Positions 32,835-46,380 are shown, numbered from the stretch's first letter. The stretch: 64,000 nt of DNA from Cephalopachus bancanus (GCA_027257055.1 JAPVLO010000518.1:868001-932000), one strand, 5' to 3'. The notes: generated by a model from the letters alone, not told the origin. Made by a program: numbers and translations.

Positions 32835-33117
32835 TTTTTTTTTGAGTTGGAGTCTCACTCTGTCACCTAGACTGGAGTGCAGTGGCCACTCCCGGCCACC
32901 GCAGCCTCGACCTGCTGGGCCCTGGCAATCCTTCCACCTCAGCCTTCCAAGTAGCTGGAACTACAGGTGCGCACTACCACGCCCGGCTGATTTTTTTTAT
33001 TTATTGTAGAGATAAGGTCACGCTGCCCAGGCGGTCCCGAACCCGCAAGTTCAGGCAATCCACTCACCTCAGCCTCCCAAAGGCGCAGGATTACAAGCTG
33101 AGCCACCGAACCTGGCT
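32835..33117 (-). mobile_element. Alu, lineage-specific young type, deletion subtype
   Basis: Minus-orientation Alu with poly-T. Flanked by duplications of GATAATAA-TTTT (32822-32834 and 33118-33131, one-base difference). It shares the CAAGTTG deletion with the copy 200 bp upstream but has a different target site, so they are independent insertions. Confidence 0.94.
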
Positions 33118-33131
33118 GATAATAAATTTTT

Positions 33132-33380
33132 AAAACCTAAGAACCATAAAAACAAAACACTGGACAGATGCAAAAAAATACATCCTGTGTACTGTATGTA
33201 TAAAAATTCCAAAGCAGGCAAAACTAATGTGGGGTAAGAGGCAGGACTGTATCTGAGTAGGAGTAAAGAATGGGAGGTGGCACAAGGGGCCTCTGAGGAA
33301 GATGATGTTCCATTGCTCCATCTAGGAGGTCCTTTTGATGTGTATCTCATGTATGCTTCAATAACAAGTTTACTAAAAGA
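33132..33380 (+). mobile_element. Old L1 3' end fragment (tentative)
   Basis: GCAAAACTAATGTGGGGTAA, AGGAGTAAAGAATGGGAGGT and TATGCTTCAATAACAAGTTT are reminiscent of old L1 3' UTRs. Weak. Confidence 0.35.
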
Positions 33381-34555
33381 AGAAAAGAAAAAATCAAGGA
33401 ATTGGTTCTCTGTTCCAGACAGGGAACCTATCGAAAGAAATTGAGGTGGATGAGAGACTCTAATTATACAGGGAGCTGCTTATTTCTTCTTTTGCTGAGT
33501 ATGAATTAAAATCACTTGCAAATTGTAGAATAAGCCTTACCAGCACTTCTTAAACATAATTACCCAGTAGCATATCTTATTTCACTGCTGATCAATCACT
33601 GATCCACATCAGATCAACGCATCTGTATGTATGTACAAATTGCAATCCTATTAAAGAAATCTATAGACCCGTGTTCTGTGTTATTGATTCCCAAAAATGT
33701 TGCTACACTGGAAGGAAACAAAAAGACTTCTGCGTCAGTAAGTATTCGGGATGTCAGATGCTGAACAGTGAATTGTGCCTCTGATTAATTGACTTTAATA
33801 ATAATAATTTTATTTATATAGAGACTTTGCCAAGGCATTCGGGAGCTGTAAAACAACCCATAATCCATGATTAAAGCATTATACAAGCAATATATAACAA
33901 GCCTCCCTCCCAGAGTAAAACAAAAGGTCTAGATGGATGGGGTTGAGATATGAAGGTACAGGAGAGGGAACAGGCTGTAGATCCAGTGTGGAGATGGTGA
34001 TAAATGCTTCTTAGGGGAAGAGGGGCGATTCCTGGGATTGGTGAAGGAGTGTAATTTAACAGAGTTGCTCTGAAATAAGGGTCTATGGGGAGGCAGTGCA
34101 AGCCCTGCAGAGATGAGTGCACTTTCTCCTCTCTGCGCCTGATAGTGGGAACACAGATAATAATCATGTCTTTCCTGCCAACTACACCTTATCTATGAGT
34201 GGGATTTTTCATAATGATTCAAACAGCAGAAGTTAAGGAAATACTTACAAATTATTTCTCACTTCTTGACGTTGGCAAGAGATCTAGGTAGGGTTTTTGT
34301 TGTTGCTGTTTTTAATCAGCTCTCAGCCAAGTCCTGGAAAATATAAACATATATTTGAAAGAGGCTATGAATGTGCCCATAAGTGTGAAAGTTCTGAAGA
34401 ACAACAACAGGAACTGAGGATGAGGTATGATTAGTTGGAACTTCCTTTCTCTGCAGACCTCACTCCCCAACCCACCTGCACTCCTTCCTCTGCCCTAGCA
34501 CCCCATCAAGCCCTGCCAGCAAAATGACCTGTCTCTCACTGTGGCCTCTTGATTA
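33381..34555. other. Unassigned sequence
   Basis: No recognised repeat or exon. Confidence 0.4.
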
Positions 34556-34559
34556 GTCT

Positions 34560-34900
34560 TTTTAATTTTTTACTGACTTTTATTATAGCTTACAACCAAT
34601 TCATGGATATTACTACAAATCTACAAAGCAGAGAAAAATGTAAAGAAGTAGAAAAAAAATGATCCTTACTCTAAGCTCCCAAAGGCAACTTAACTGCTTT
34701 TGAGATTTTCTAGAATATTGCATTAATATGTGTATGAGAGAGAAATATATATGAAAAATGTCTCCATAAATATAAACCAAAGTATTTCTAGTGGTTGTGT
34801 CTAGGTGGAAGGGTAACGGTTGATTTTCACTTTTATCTTTACACCTTTATGTAATATTGGAAAAATTCTATATGGATATCTAATAGTTAGAATAATGGGG
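34560..34900 (+). mobile_element. Old L1/HAL1-like 3' end fragment (tentative)
   Basis: TATTTCTAGTGGTTGTGTCT, GGTGGAAGGGTAACGGTTGA and TTTTATCTTTACACC follow the pattern of old L1-type 3' UTRs. Confidence 0.4.
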
Positions 34901-37270
34901 AAAATGAAGAAAAAAAACATCAAAGAGTTTATCTCTCTATGTGAGCTTTGTCCACCTGATATTCAAGTTGTCTAGCCAACATTTTTTAGTTGGAATGATA
35001 TAATAAAATATGGCTTCCAAAAAGATGATATGGCAGATGCTGAAGCAACATGTTTTGAACAGGAAGCTGATAATATAATTTTACTCCACTCTAGGTTAAA
35101 AGTTTAATTCTTATTTAGTTTGAGCAGAAGACAAGAAAGGTTCATCGTAGGAAAAGGAAAAGTAATTAACAAAATCCACAAGTGATGGGATGGAAGATTA
35201 AAAATGACACAACCTCACTACCAAGATCCACATTTATGCAGTCAAAAATAAAGGCCAAAACTACTAAAGGGAATTTTCCTCCAGTCAGAGCAAGGGCAGG
35301 GAATTCCCTATTGCTCAATTAATTTCACCTCATCCCTGAGTAAATCAAATAAAATCTTTATCCTATGCATGCAGTGAATAATATCCACTCAATAGAATTC
35401 TGTTATCTGAAATGAAATAAACATTAAAAAAAAAAACCCCTCTTTTGTTTTGTGTTATTCTTGTCTGTGCTGGCTATGTAATCATGTGCCTTTGTTTGAT
35501 GAAAGCTGAAAAGATGTTCTGGCAGGGATGGAAGGGGAGCCAGAGTTTACTGGGAATCCTTAGGCAATGAGTGATTGATTAGTGGGTGAGGAGTCAAGTG
35601 AGAGCTAGTGCCCTGGATTGAATAAAAGAGCTTCCATTATTCAGAGAGTGCTAGGGAAGGATGGGGAGAGACTGCATGGAAGGCTGCCATGAGTCTAACA
35701 GAAAAGCAACTTTCTGGGAAAGAAAGCAGACAATAGGGTAAAGAAGTCGACCATATTCTACCCACTGAGCAAAAAATTGACACTAGGGAGGACAGATAAT
35801 AAAAAACAAGACTAAAGAGAGGGAAATTGTAAAATGTTACTGTCGTTTGTGTTTTGTTTTTGTGGGATTATTCCTCCTTCAATATTTGCACTTCTTTTGA
35901 TTGCTGATTACACAGTTACCAATGTTATGACTGGTTATGTTCAATAGAAGGATTTTTTTTAAATAATAAAAGCCTGTCACTGATGCTACAGCACTGCTGT
36001 TTTATATCTCTTTGCTTATGTGTATTTACCTATAGTAAGTGGCATCTGAGGCTATTATAGTAGAAGGAAAACAGGAAAGAATACAAGGCTTAGAGGTTAC
36101 AGAAGGTAAAATAGCTGCTGAGACCAAGGGTTATCAGGTGACAAACTGAGATCCTATGCTTACTTTATTCTGGGAGTGATAAGACTGTTTTTTTCTGAAC
36201 AGTGCTATTAAACTGCAGGTTGAGAACCATCACTGAATTGTAAATTCAACTGGATAAATTACCTAGTATTTTTACAACATGAAAATAGAAAATATCAGCA
36301 TTCATTGCAGGTAGCAAGGGTTAGTATTATTTCATAAAACTTTGCCGTTTCACACACACAACACACACACACACCCCTATATTTTTTATGTTGGCCCAAA
36401 TCAAAAAAACTTTCCATGCTACTACCATAGAGTGCATTCTTTAATAATACCAAATTATAGATTTTAAAATATGGAAACCTTAAAAAATCCCAGTTATTTG
36501 GAAAAGTAGACTTTATTGTAATAAGTTTTCTCAAGAATTTTGTGGCCCAGGTTTGGGTTGTTTCAAACCAGATTAGACAAGGATATTCTTAGAAACTGAG
36601 GCCAACCAGCAGATTAAATATTTCAGTAGCACCAGGGACAATAAATATATCTGTAGGTGGGTGGGTGTTTGACTTAACATGTTACATTTTTAAAAAACCC
36701 AAACATGTTATATCTGCATATGTTGAATTTTTGGTAATTTAGGGTGATACATGGGAGGCTAGTGGATCCGAGGATTCAAAACAATAGGTAAGAAAAAAAA
36801 TCACTTATTTGTTTTGGAAGATACTACTTTATTTTTCTTAGATTTACTTCACTATTTATATTTTGTATACAATTGTATTCAAATGAGTTTTCTTCTCTGA
36901 ACATAGATTCTGTGACAGTGAATAAAGGTGAGTGACTCAGAAGCAAATCAAGTGACTGAAGGTTGTCACTATGAGATTAAAATTTTCTTCATATAATCCA
37001 TGAAGTGTCTATTTTTTTACCTGGGAAAATTCACATTTATGACAAATAAACTTGAGTATTATTCCCTTTATTTCATAATATATACCATAGAGGAAAATTT
37101 GTCTACTCAATCTTGAGTCCTATTGAAGATAAATTTGTCTTAAAAGTACCAAAAATTTTATTAGAAAATATTGCACTTAAGTCTGTTTTGTGGGAGAGTC
37201 TTATGGTCAAGTGGGTAGCACCATGACGTAAGAAGATCAATCCTTTAACTAACAATGCATTTTAACTTTA
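34901..37270. other. Unassigned sequence with a short (CA)n run
   Basis: About 2.4 kb of AT-rich DNA. Apart from a (CA)n run at about 36352-36375, I recognise no repeat family, exon or RNA gene. Confidence 0.4.
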
Positions 37271-37286
37271 AGATATTGTTAAAATC

Positions 37287-37570
37287 GCTGGCCTCGGTGG
37301 CTCAGCCTGTAATCCTGAGCCTTTGGGAGGCTGAGGTGGATTACCTGAGCCCACGGGTTCGAGACCCGTCTAGTCAGCGAGACCTCATCTCTACAATAAA
37401 TCAAAAAATCAGCCGGGCGTGGTAGCACGCGCCTGTAGTTCCAGCTACTTGGAAGGCTGAGGCGGAAGGATTGCCGGAGCCCAGCAGGTCGAGGCTGCGC
37501 TGGCTGGGAGCAGCCACTGCACTCCAGTCTGGGTGACAGAGTGAGACTCCAACTCAAAAAAAAAAAAAAA
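37287..37570 (+). mobile_element. Alu, lineage-specific young type, full length
   Basis: Plus-orientation Alu with perfect 16-bp duplications AGATATTGTTAAAATC at 37271-37286 and 37571-37586. It reads GGCCTCGGTGGCTCAGCCTG at the 5' end, has ACAATAAATCAAAAAATCAG between the monomers, and ends CCAACTC plus a 16-A tail. Its B-box region forms ACGGGTTCGAGACCCGT, a perfect stem with a compensatory pair relative to other copies. Confidence 0.96.
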
Positions 37571-37586
37571 AGATATTGTTAAAATC

Positions 37587-38274
37587 TTAATATGAAATTG
37601 CAAAAGAAATAAAAAGGACGCACTCAATGAATAGGAAGTGGAGATGAGTAAAGAGTAAGCCTGGAGAAGAGAGAGCAGTGGGAGGAAAAATCACTTCCTA
37701 TCAGGGTTAGGCATGCAAACTCATAAGAGGAAGCATTTGAAAGATTTTTCTTTGAGGGTATTACTGACTGAAATCCTAGGCAATCAGACTTCTATAAAGG
37801 GACATTTTAAGAGCTTACACTAATAGATTGAAGTGTGGTTGTTGCTTTTTGAATTTTCATTCACTGAAAATTCATCTTTCAATCTGTTCCTCGCTTTTTT
37901 TTTTTTTTAGTTCTTGGAGCTATGTGGTTCTCTTTTTAATAATTAAGCAATCAGATTTCTTCATAGGAAGAAAATTCATGCAAAATTATCTTTTAAAAAA
38001 GTTGCTGATTAAAGAGCACTGGTTCTTGGTAAGAGTGCTGTAGATTACTTGGCAGCACACATCTTTATTCATGAACACCCTTTGAAATTCAGTTTTGCAT
38101 GTATTTAATGTAATGTGTCTCCAAAATGAATGAAAGTATTTATAAATGGTAATAAATACCTCACATTTAGTCCTTTGGAACAATTTAAATGGTTAAAAAT
38201 GATTGTCCTTGAAAATCTCTTTGCATAGAAAAGCTTATTGGCTATCACCAAAAAGTCACTCATTGTAAGTTAAG
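37587..38274. other. Unassigned sequence
   Basis: No recognised element; contains short homopolymer runs. Confidence 0.4.
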
Positions 38275-39518
38275 AAAAAAAATGATCAAAATTCTAGCTG
38301 ATCTTAAAGATTCATATGGAAATACACTTGAACCCAAATAGCCAAAACAATCTTGAAAAAGAAGCAAAGTTAGTGAATGCACACTTCCCAATTTTAAAAC
38401 TTACTGGAAAGTTACAGTAAACAAGACTAGCATAAATAAATATGTCACCAGAATAAACATATAGATCAAATGAAATAGAATCAAGAGCCTAGAAATAAAT
38501 GCACACATTTATGGTCAACTGATTTTGGTAAGAGTACCAACAGAATTCAATGGAGAAAGAATAATTTTTTCAACAAATGACACTGGGATAACTAGGTATC
38601 TATGTGCAAAAGAATAAAGTTGAACTCCTACACCATTTCAAAACTTAACTCAAAATTGATCATAGACCTAAATGTAAGAGTAAAAACTATAAAACTCTTA
38701 GAAAAAAATGATAAGGGCAAATCTCCATGACTTTTGGGTTGGACAATTATTTCTTAGATCTGACACCAAAATAACAAAGTAAAAAATTCAGTTGATTGGA
38801 TTTCCTAAAAATAGATAAAACTCTTGTATATCAAATGATAACATTAGTGAAGTGAAAATTCAGCTCAGAGCATGGGAGAAAATATTTGCAATGTTATATG
38901 TCTGATAAGGATTTATATCCAAAATATATAAAAACTCTGACAGTTCCCCTCCAAAAAAATCTAGTCTTAAAATGAGCATAGAATTTGAATAGACATTCTC
39001 CAAAGAAGACATGTAAGTGGTCAATAAGTACATGAAAAGATTCTCAGATACATTAGTCATTAGGGAAATGCATGTCAAAACCACAGTGAGATACTACTTT
39101 GCGCTATTATGATAGCTATATAAAAAAATAAACGGTAACACAAGTTGGTAAAGACATGGAAAAATTTCATCTCTCATATGTTGCTGATGGGTATGTAAAA
39201 TCATACAGCCATTTGGAAAACTCTTTGGCAGCTCCTCGAAATATTATACATAGAGTTCCCATATGTCCTAGCAATTTTACTGCTAGATATACATGTTCTA
39301 GAGAATTGAAGACATATATCCACAAAAAAACATATACATAAATGTTTATAGAAGTATAATAACAGCCAAATAGCAGAATACAATCAATTATCAATCAAGT
39401 GTTAAATGGATAAACAAAATGTGGTGTATCTATAAAATGCAATATTATTCAGTCACAACAAAATATGGAGTGCAAATACATTCTACAGCATGGATGAACC
39501 TTGAAAACATTATGTTCA
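38275..39518 (+). mobile_element. Old L1 ORF2 C-terminal part, split
   Basis: Plus-strand decayed L1: ATCTTAAAGATTCATATGGA, TGAATGCACACTTCCCAATT, CAGTGAGATACTACTTTGCG, GTTGCTGATGGGTATGTAAA, AACCTTGAAAACATTATGTT. It is cut at 39518 by the younger L1 and resumes at 46091. Confidence 0.88.
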
Positions 39519-39664
39519 CAGGGGATCCAAGATGGTCACTGTGAAGCAGCAGACCAGCACCTCTCTAACTGAGCAAGGAAGAGAATAGGGACCCAACTGT
39601 GATAGAGACAATCTGAGCATTTTTATATGGATGAAGCACCCTACACTCAGCAAAAGTCTCTTTG

Positions 39665-39984
39665 TTAGTTTTTTTTTTCTTTTTGAGTCAGAGTCTCACT
39701 CTGTTGCCCAGGCTGGAGTGCAGTGGCATGCTCACAGACACTGCAGCCTTGACCTGCTGGGCTCAGGAAATCCTTCCACCTCAACCTTTCAAGTAGTTGG
39801 AAATACAGGTGTGTGCCACCATGCTTGCTGATTTACTGATTTACTGATTTTACTGATTTATTGTAGAGATGAGGTTACACCAAGTTGCCCAGGGTGCACT
39901 TGAACCCCTGGGCCCAGGCAATCCTCTCACCTCGGCCTCCCAAAGTGCTGGGATTACAGACATGAGCCACCACACCTAACCAGT
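39665..39984 (-). mobile_element. Alu, lineage-specific type, in L1 5' UTR
   Basis: Minus-orientation Alu with duplications AAAAGTCTCTTTG at 39652-39664 and 39985-39997. It contains an expanded run of ACTGATTT-like units at about 39827-39862 just before TTATTGTAGAGATGAGG, the linker region of the dimer. Confidence 0.95.
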
Positions 39985-41794
39985 AAAAGTCTCTTTGAAC
40001 ACATAGAGACCAGGAAGTGGCAGCAGATGCAAGAATCCAAGTGCTCTATCCCCTGCTTTGTGCCAAGTTTACACAGGAGCTGAAGTCCTGCTCAGTGAAG
40101 GAGAGTGGGTGAATGATACTAAGATGCTTTGAGTCTGTTCACACCCTTCCAGCTATGTGCAAGTCATTGATCCCATGTGGGAGAAATAAGTCCTGGTCAG
40201 GGCACAGCAGTCAGCAACAAGAGCCCAAGTGGAACAAGGAACAAAACACATGCCCATTCAGTCACTGTGAGTTCAGCTTTCCAGTGAAGCCTGGTGGTCA
40301 CTCCCAATCAAAGAAAGCTTGCCTGCACAGTGAACCTGACTGGCACTCATCACCAAGAGCTGGTGACCAACTTCCCAACCAGATCTGAAAGAATCACCTC
40401 TAAGCCCTGCACACCTACAGGATGGGTTCCCCAGTCCTTCCTTGTGGCAGGGAACTCACTCCTTCAAGAACAGAGTGCAGGCTTGAACAGGAAAGGAGCA
40501 ACACAAAAGACACTTAAGACATTTTCAGTGGAAAGGCATCTGAACTGCAAACTGCAGATAGCATATGGGGAGACCATCCCCTCACTCACTCTCTGCAGAG
40601 TGCTAGCAGCAAGAGCTGACAGTTAAGCCAACTAGATTAAGAGCAGGAGAGAAAATCTACATGAGAGAAACCTGCCACAGGGTGGAGCAAGGAGTGGAGA
40701 TGAATGCCCCCTCTCTCTCTCACTGAAAAACCTATATTGAACCACAGAAAGGGCCCTGAAAGAGAGGGTCATTGACTAGCTTCATAGCAACAAAATTCAA
40801 GAGGAATTACAGAGAAGAAAGAAAGAACTGTCACAAATGAGGGGGAAAAATCAACAAAAATACCAGGCAATTCTCAGAGCCCTAAAGACACAGTGCCCAA
40901 AAGAGCAGCTATCAGTGCACAAACAAAGGGAAATCCCAAGAATGACTGGCCCCAGATGACATTCACAGAAATCAGAGATTGGATGGCTAAAATCCACAGA
41001 GATAACCAAGAGGAACTGGAAGCAAAATTCACTGAAGTCATACAGGAAGTAAAAGTGGAGTTGGTCAATTTCAGAAAAGGCCTATTCTGAGATAATGAAA
41101 ATGAAGACTTCCATCCTGGAAATCAAAAACACAGTAACAAGCATAGGAAGCAGAATCAACCAAGCAGAGGAAAAAACAATTAGAGCTTGAAGACCAAAAT
41201 ATGGAATTAATGTAGTCTATCAAAAACATAAAAGTTCAAAAAGAAGGAGCAAAGTCTTGAGAGATGTGTGACTATGTCAAGAAGCCAAATCTATGCCTCA
41301 TTGGTATCCCCTGAAGCTAAAAGTCAACAAAGAACACCATAGAACAAACATTCCATGAAGTCATTCAAGAAAACTTTCCACATCTTACTAGAGTGGTGAC
41401 CCTTTAAGTGCAAGAGATTCAGAGAACTCCCATAAGTTATCACATGAGAAACCATCTCCAAGACACATAGTAATCTGCCTCCACAAAGTAAGCTTGAAAT
41501 AAAACAAATATTAAAGGCAGCAAGAGAGAAAAGTCAGACTACCTACCAGAGAAGACCCATCATAATTGCTCCAGACTTATCTGCAGAAACACTACAAGCC
41601 AGAAAGGACAGGAGTCCAATTTTTAACATTCTTAAAGATAAGCAATTCCAGCCATAAATTTCCTACCCTGCCAATCTAAGCTTAATTAGTGATGGAGAAT
41701 TAAAATACTTCCCAGACATTCAATCTCTGAGAGAATATGCCACTTCCAGATCAACACTTCAGGAGGTGCTTAAGAAGGTGTGGAACACAGAAAA

Positions 41795-41795
<1 letters not shown>

Positions 41796-41842
<47 letters not shown>
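41796..41842 (+). repeat. (CA)n microsatellite
   Basis: Uninterrupted CA run of about 23 units in the inter-ORF region of the L1. Confidence 0.97.
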
Positions 41843-41846
<4 letters not shown>

Positions 41847-44687
41847 TATGCTCATCACAAAAGTACAGGCAAGCACAGAGTTAACAGAGCATATAGAGCA
41901 CTCACGAAACTGAAAATACACACATATATAAATCCAAAAGCAAAAAGAAAGCAAAGAAACCCCATAAGAGCCCTTTGACAAGGATAAACTTCTACATTTT
42001 AGTAATTAATTTGAATGTGAATTGAATAAATACACCACTGGAAAGACACAAAGTGGCAAACTGGATAAAGAAGCATGATCCAACAGTCTGCTGCTTTCAG
42101 GAAACTCATCTCACTGCAAAGGACACCTACAGACTCAAAGTTGGTGGCTGGAAAATGGTCTTTCAGATAAATAGAAAATAGAAGAGAGCGGGTGTGGCTA
42201 TTCTAAGATCAGACAGAGTAGACTTCAAACCATCAAGTTAAAAAGGACATGAAAAGATACTACACAATGATAAAATCCTCAATCCACCAGCAAGAAATAT
42301 CCATCTTAAACATATATGCACTCAACACAGGAGCACCAGGTTTTATAAAACAACTACTAAGTAAACTAAAAGAGGACATAGACTCTCATGCAATCATAGT
42401 TGGAGACCTAAACAATCCACTAATAACTTTAGATAGATCATTGAGTCAAAAAACCAACAGGGAGGGCAATGTTCTTGATTCCCCTCCCACTCTGAGAGCT
42501 TTCCTGTCTTCTCAATAAATCCTGCTTTCAAAAACAACAACAGCAACAACAAAAACCAGCAAAGAGATCCAGAATCTTAACCTGAAACTTGATTAAATGG
42601 ATTTAATGGACATTGGCAGAACACTCCACTCAACATCAGCAGAGTATATATTCCACTCATCAGCACATGGAACATACTCCAAGATCAGTCACATTCTCAG
42701 ACATAAGTCAAGTGTGAGCAAATTTTAAAAGATCAAAATAATACCATGAACTTCTCAGAACACAGTAAAATAAAAATGAATATCACCACCAACAAGATCC
42801 AAAACACATAAAGACATGGACACTAAACAATATACTGCTGAATGACTTCTGGGTCAACACAGAAATCAAGACAAATAAAAAGATTCCTGGAAACAAAAGA
42901 AAACAAAGACACATCTTATCAAAACTTCTGTGATGCCATGAAAACAATACTAAGAAGAAAATTCATAGCATTACATGCACACATCAAGCAAAAAGAAAGA
43001 TCACAAATAAACAGCCTAATGTCACACCTAAAGGAGCTGGAAAGGTAAGATCATCTAAATCCTAATTTCAGCAGAGGAATCCATATCACTAAAATAAAAA
43101 TCACAATTGCAGGACATAGAATACAAAAATATCATAGACAATATCGGCAAGACAAAAATCTGTTTCTTTGAAAGGATAAATAAGACTGATAGACTCCTGG
43201 CCAGACTATCTAAAAAAGAGACAAGTTCAAATAAACACAATTAAAACTGCAACAGGTAAGGTCACAACTGACCCTGAAGAAATCCAAAAGATTATCAGAG
43301 ATTACTATGAACACCTATATGCAAATAAATCAGAAAAACTAAAGAAAATGGAGGACTTTCAAATAAGAATAATTTGAGACTTTAAATAGACCAATAACAA
43401 CTCAGAAATCAACTCAGTCATAAGAAATCTCCCCACCAAAAAAATATCCCATGCCAGATGACTTCCCAGTTAAATCCTACAAGAGATTTAAGGAGGAACT
43501 GATACCAATCTTACTGAAAGTATTCCAAGCAATTGAGAATGATGAAATTCTCCCCAACTCATTTTATGAAGCTAATATCATACTGATACCCAAACCTGGA
43601 AAAGACTCAATAAGGAAAGATAATAACAGACTAATCTCCTTGATGAACACAGACACAAAAATTATCAACAAGATTCTAGCACATTGGATCCCACAGCACA
43701 TCTCAAGATCATCCACCATGACCAGGTGGGCTTCATTCCTGGGATGCAGGGCTTATTCACCATTTGCAAGACCATAAACACAATTCAGCACAGTAACAGA
43801 TGTAAAACCAAGAACCACATACTTATATCACAGGCACAGTGAAAGCATTTGACAAAATCCAGCATCTCTTCTTCATAAAAACCCTTGAGCACCTAGGCAT
43901 AAAAGGAACAATCTTCAAACACTAAGTGCCATCTATGATAAACCCACAGGCAACATTTTGTTCAATGGGTATAAGTTGGAAACACTCCCCCTAAAAATGG
44001 TAACAAGAGAATGATGCCCACTCTCACTCCTCTTGTTTCACATGGTACTGGAAGCCCTAGCTAGATCAATCAGGCAAGAGAAGGAAGTCAGAGCTATTCA
44101 AATAGGAAAAGGGGAAGTCAAACTATCCCTCTTTGCAGATAATGTGATCCTATATCTTGAAAACAGTAGGTAGTCTGCCAAAACCTTACCTGGATAAGTA
44201 ACTGGTAAAGTCTCAGTTTACAAAATCAACATGCAAAAGACAATTACTTTTCTATACACCAGCAACAAGCAGGAGGAGAACTAAATAAAAAGCACAATCC
44301 AATTCACAATAGACATGCACACACACACAAATAAAGAAATAGCTTGCATCCATCCAGCCAGAGAAGTGAGAACTATACAATGCTGCACAAAGAAATCACG
44401 GATGACACAAACAAATGAAAAAAAATTCCATGCTCAGGGGTTGGAAAAATCAATATTGTCAACATGTCAATCCTACCCAAGGCAATCTACAGATTCAGTG
44501 CCATACCCACCAAATTACCAACATCATTTTTTTCAGACCTGGAAATGTTAAATACAGAAATTTATGTAGAAATAGAAAAGAGCATGAATAGCTAAAACTA
44601 TTCTCAGCAAAAGAAAAAAAGTGGAAGGTGTGACACTTCCAGTTTTCAAACTTTATTACAAATCTCCAGTAACCAAAACATCTTGGT

Positions 44688-44744
44688 ATTCCTTTCTTTG
44701 GGTTCATAACAGAGACATACTGTTTACAGCTCTGTTACTGTATA
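44688..44744 (+). repeat. 57-bp duplicate embedded in L1 ORF2
   Basis: Matches 49461-49517 in direct orientation with 3 substitutions in 57 bp. At this place in L1 ORF2 ordinary L1 sequence would follow CATCTTGGTA, so the segment appears inserted, replacing some L1 DNA. Confidence 0.85.
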
Positions 44745-46090
44745 GACCCATGAAACTGGACAGAACTTCTGGAAGTAAAAACACAGACCCTCAACCAACT
44801 CATCTTTGACAAAACCATCAATAACAATCACTGGGGAGAGGAGACCATATTTCGCTGGGAAAATTGGCTGACCACATGCAGAAGAATGAAACTGAACCCC
44901 CACCTATCACCATACACAAAAGTCAACTCAAAATGGATCAAAGACCTAAAACCTTGAACTATAGGCATCCTAGAAGATAACATAGAAAACACCCTCATGC
45001 ACACTTGGAGTAAGCAACGAATTCTTGACCAAGTCCCCAAAAGCAAATGCTAAGACATTCATGTCGGACCTCATAAAACTGAAAAGTTTTTGCACAGTAA
45101 AATAAACCTTCAAGAGAGTAAAGAGACAACCCACAGAATGGGAAAAATATTTGCAAATTATGCTTCTGACCTAACATCCAGGATTTATAAGGAACTCAAA
45201 TGAAGTCAAAGGAACAAACAACCCCATTAAAAAGTGGGTAAAGGTCACGAACAGACACTTCTCAAAAGATGACATAAAAGCAGACAACAAACACATTTAA
45301 AAAAATGCTCAGCCTTACTAATGATCAGAGGAATGCAAATCAAAACTATAATGAGATACCACCTAACTCCAGTTAGGATGGCTATTATTAGTAAGTCAAA
45401 AAACAATAGATGCTGGTGTGAGTGCAGAGAAAAGGGAATGCTTCTACACTGTTGGTGAAAGTGCAAGCTAGTTCAGCCTCTATGAAATGCAGTGTGATGA
45501 TTCCTAAAATAACTAAAAAATAACCTTCCATATGATCCAGCAATCCCTTTCCTGGAGATATACCTGGAGACATAAATTATTCCACAAGAAAGACACCTGC
45601 ACACTCATGTTTATTGCTGCACTATTCACAATAGCAAAAACATGGAACCAACCTTACAGCCCGTCAAAAGTGGACTGGATTAAAAAAAAAAATGTGACAC
45701 ATATACATGATGAAGCATTATGCAGTCACAAAGAAGAACAAAATCATGGACTTCACAGTAAATTGGATGGAGTTGGAAACCATCATACTAAGTGAACTAT
45801 CACAGAAACCAAGAACTGAATACTGCATGTTCTCACTCATAAGAGGGCCCTGAACATTAGTCACATTAACACAAGGGAGGGATCAGCAGTTGCTGGGCAC
45901 TGCTAGGAGGAGGGAGGAAGTAGGGCAGGGAATACATGATAACACAAAAGGTAGGTAGTCCACTACTAGGAGAGTAAGGGCCAGTTAGAGGCCCAAACTT
46001 CACCTGCATGCAGCCTACTTATGTAATCAATCTTCACTTGTATCTCTCATCTCTATAATAAAATAAAATTTTAAAAAGAAAACATGTTCA

Positions 46091-46380
46091 ATGAAAGAAG
46101 ACATAAAGGTCGTATATTGTATGATTTCATTTGTGTGAAATATCCAGAATAATTGAGTTCACAGAGACAGAAAGTAAATTAGTGGTTGGCAGGGGTTGGA
46201 GAGAAGAGGGAATGAAGAATGACTATCAATGGGTAGGAATCTCCTTGGGGTGATGAAAATCTTCTGGAATTAGATAGTAGTGGTGGTGTATACTAATACC
46301 AGTAAATACTACACTTTGAAAGGATGACCTTTGTGGTATTTAAATTACAGCTCAATTTTAAAAAAAAGACTACTGGAAGA
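46091..46380 (+). mobile_element. Old L1 3' UTR (continuation of 38275-39518)
   Basis: ATGAAAGAAGACATAAAGGT, GTCGTATATTGTATGATTTC, GGGGTGATGAAAATCTTCTG and AGATAGTAGTGGTGGTGTAT continue the old L1 after the younger insertion. Confidence 0.85.

Larger units (their letters stand above)
39519..46077 (+). mobile_element. Near-full-length younger L1 with an Alu in its 5' UTR
   Basis: Begins GGGGATCCAAGATGG, typical of an L1 5' end, and ends in a 3' UTR with an A-rich tail. Duplications of GAAAACAT(TAT)GTTCA flank it (39503-39518; 46078-46090, the latter 3 bp shorter). ORF1 remains lie about 40890-41780 (C-terminal AETLQARK-type stretch near 41585). ORF2 spans about 41990-45870, from endonuclease (GGAGACCTAAACAATCCACT near 42402) through reverse transcriptase (CTTTGCAGATAATG near 44131; the usual FADD motif reads FADN) to the C-terminus. 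Every ORF is broken by many stops and frameshifts, so it cannot mobilise. Confidence 0.92.

Noticed and set aside
36352..42000. CRISPR-like regularly spaced repeats
   Set aside because: Only dinucleotide microsatellites and transposons; no repeat-spacer periodicity anywhere in the window.
43451..43777. 108-codon reverse-transcriptase-like frame
   Set aside because: One surviving fragment of the L1 ORF2 at 39519-46077; flanking ORF2 is full of stops.
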